64,000 nt of DNA. Origin: Paenibacillus dakarensis (GTDB taxonomy: Bacteria; Bacillota; Bacilli; Paenibacillales; Paenibacillaceae). Where the stretch lies: assembly GCF_001373415.1 (NCBI RefSeq), contig NZ_CDSE01000041.1, forward strand, positions 25,257-89,256, given 5' to 3'. The notes beneath the pieces are model-generated. The model saw only the letters and a list, made by a program, of their open reading frames with translations. It did not search any database and was not told the DNA's origin. The position numbers were made by a program, and so were the translations under genes. Positions within the stretch are counted from its first letter, which is position 1, and each line of letters begins with the position of its first letter. This document shows positions 63,438 through 64,000 of the stretch, piece by piece.

Positions 63438-64000
63438 CTAGAAAGACAGGGATTTCAATCGGTTTTCGGTTTCCGCATCAATCACTTGTCCATCCGCATC
63501 CATTGCACTAAGCAAAGCACCCGCTACAGGGTCTGAGGTTAAGTGTACACATCTGGCATGAGGTGCCCGCTTGGCCACGCCGCGCTCGATGGCATTCGTA
63601 AAGACGACATTCCTGCCTTTGTTTAAAACGCTTCCAATATAGACAATATCGAACTCTTCATCCGCCATTCCAAGACGCTCGATCAATGTACATACGGCAT
63701 TAGCCAGCTCTTCACCTTCGGTTTCAAGAATGGAGACCGCTACATCATCGCCTGCTTCTGCGGCTTGGAGCAATGTTTTCACCAGGCTGGAGGGAATGGA
63801 AATCTTCTCATACAGCACATCTTCAAACAAAGCTTCCACGGAGGTATATCCCGTATGCTCAAGCACCAAAGACGTTAACATGGTCTTGGGGCCACGCCCG
63901 TCCCACGCCCTCATCACAGACCGGAATGCCAGTAATGCAAGTCCCGATCCACCCGCATACCCATCCCCATACTTAAAACCAAAACCGCCATATTGCAGCT
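63438..64000 (-). CDS. BadF/BadG-type sugar kinase (N-acetylglucosamine kinase-like), partial
   Basis: The C-terminal part of an ASKHA-fold kinase; the gene continues past the right edge. The visible frame runs from 64000 and begins QYGGFGFKYGDGYAGGSGLALLAFR, the glycine-rich phosphate-binding region of the BadF/BcrA and NagK-like ATPase family (in part GDGYAGGSG). A later IVYIGSVLNKG and HLTSDPVAGALLSAMDAD follow. The last residues lie near 63438. It probably phosphorylates an amino sugar or another sugar for the GH4 pathway. The ATG at 63917 is internal. Confidence 0.75.
   Translation of the reverse strand, partial: LQYGGFGFKYGDGYAGGSGLALLAFRSVMRAWDGRGPKTMLTSLVLEHTGYTSVEALFEDVLYEKISIPSSLVKTLLQAAEAGDDVAVSILETEGEELANAVCTLIERLGMADEEFDIVYIGSVLNKGRNVVFTNAIERGVAKRAPHARCVHLTSDPVAGALLSAMDADGQVIDAETENRLKSLSF

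Overview
The window is a contiguous stretch of low-GC Gram-positive chromosome, most likely Paenibacillus or a close relative. The basis is a GC content near 50%, strong AGGAGG-type ribosome binding sites, frequent TTG and GTG starts, T-box leaders before aminoacyl-tRNA synthetase genes, a purine riboswitch, a Rex-boxed cydABDC operon, LipL, CsoR/CopA and a YesS-type AraC regulator beside a sugar ABC transporter. I saw no rRNA, tRNA, CRISPR array, phage module or intact insertion sequence. Most of the window reads as ordinary core and metabolic genome.

Layout. 1-5.3 kb: the end of a CorC/HlyC-type membrane protein, a solitary PTS EIIC-like permease, an unknown membrane protein and fumarase fumC. 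5.3-13.6 kb, all minus strand: cydABDC (bd oxidase plus its ABC exporter) behind two Rex-like operators, then adenine deaminase behind a guanine-type purine riboswitch. 13.7-26.8 kb: a small membrane peptide and an ArsB/NhaD-like transporter, two two-component systems (one divergent from a DUF418 membrane protein, one followed by a beta-propeller lipoprotein), an HmoA-like monooxygenase, glutamate dehydrogenase gdhA with a possible structured RNA downstream, a MITE-like segment and a DoxX protein. 26.8-34.5 kb: sulfur-related genes (cysK, a sulfonate/nitrate-type ABC transporter, a LysR regulator and a divergent YeiH exporter) around lipL. 34.5-44.4 kb: cupin, cytoplasmic alpha-amylase, CsbD, glutathione peroxidase, HAD phosphatase, methyltransferase, a glycerate-use cluster (CdaR regulator, glycerate kinase, GntP permease) with a perfect palindromic operator candidate, and a split ThrE exporter. 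44.4-56.1 kb: a YnfA protein, a T-box-controlled divergent seryl-tRNA synthetase, a luciferase-like oxidoreductase, a YesS-type regulator divergent from a three-gene sugar ABC transporter, and a MarR regulator with two short-chain dehydrogenases. 56.4-64 kb: copper homeostasis (copA, csoR and a glutaredoxin-like gene sharing a 13-bp promoter motif), a T-box-controlled trpS, and a GH4 phospho-glycosidase next to a truncated BadF-type sugar kinase.

The themes are redox- and metal-responsive physiology (Rex, CsoR, bd oxidase), carbohydrate and organic-acid uptake, and RNA-based control (two T-boxes, one purine riboswitch, one unassigned RNA candidate). I did not find an obviously new defence or biosynthetic system. 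The most unusual items are the divergent SerRS with its short T-box leader, the structured region after gdhA, paired repeats upstream of gdhA and of the sugar ABC operon, the MITE-like segment after the lipoprotein gene, and the solitary EIIC-like permease with an unassigned N-terminal domain.
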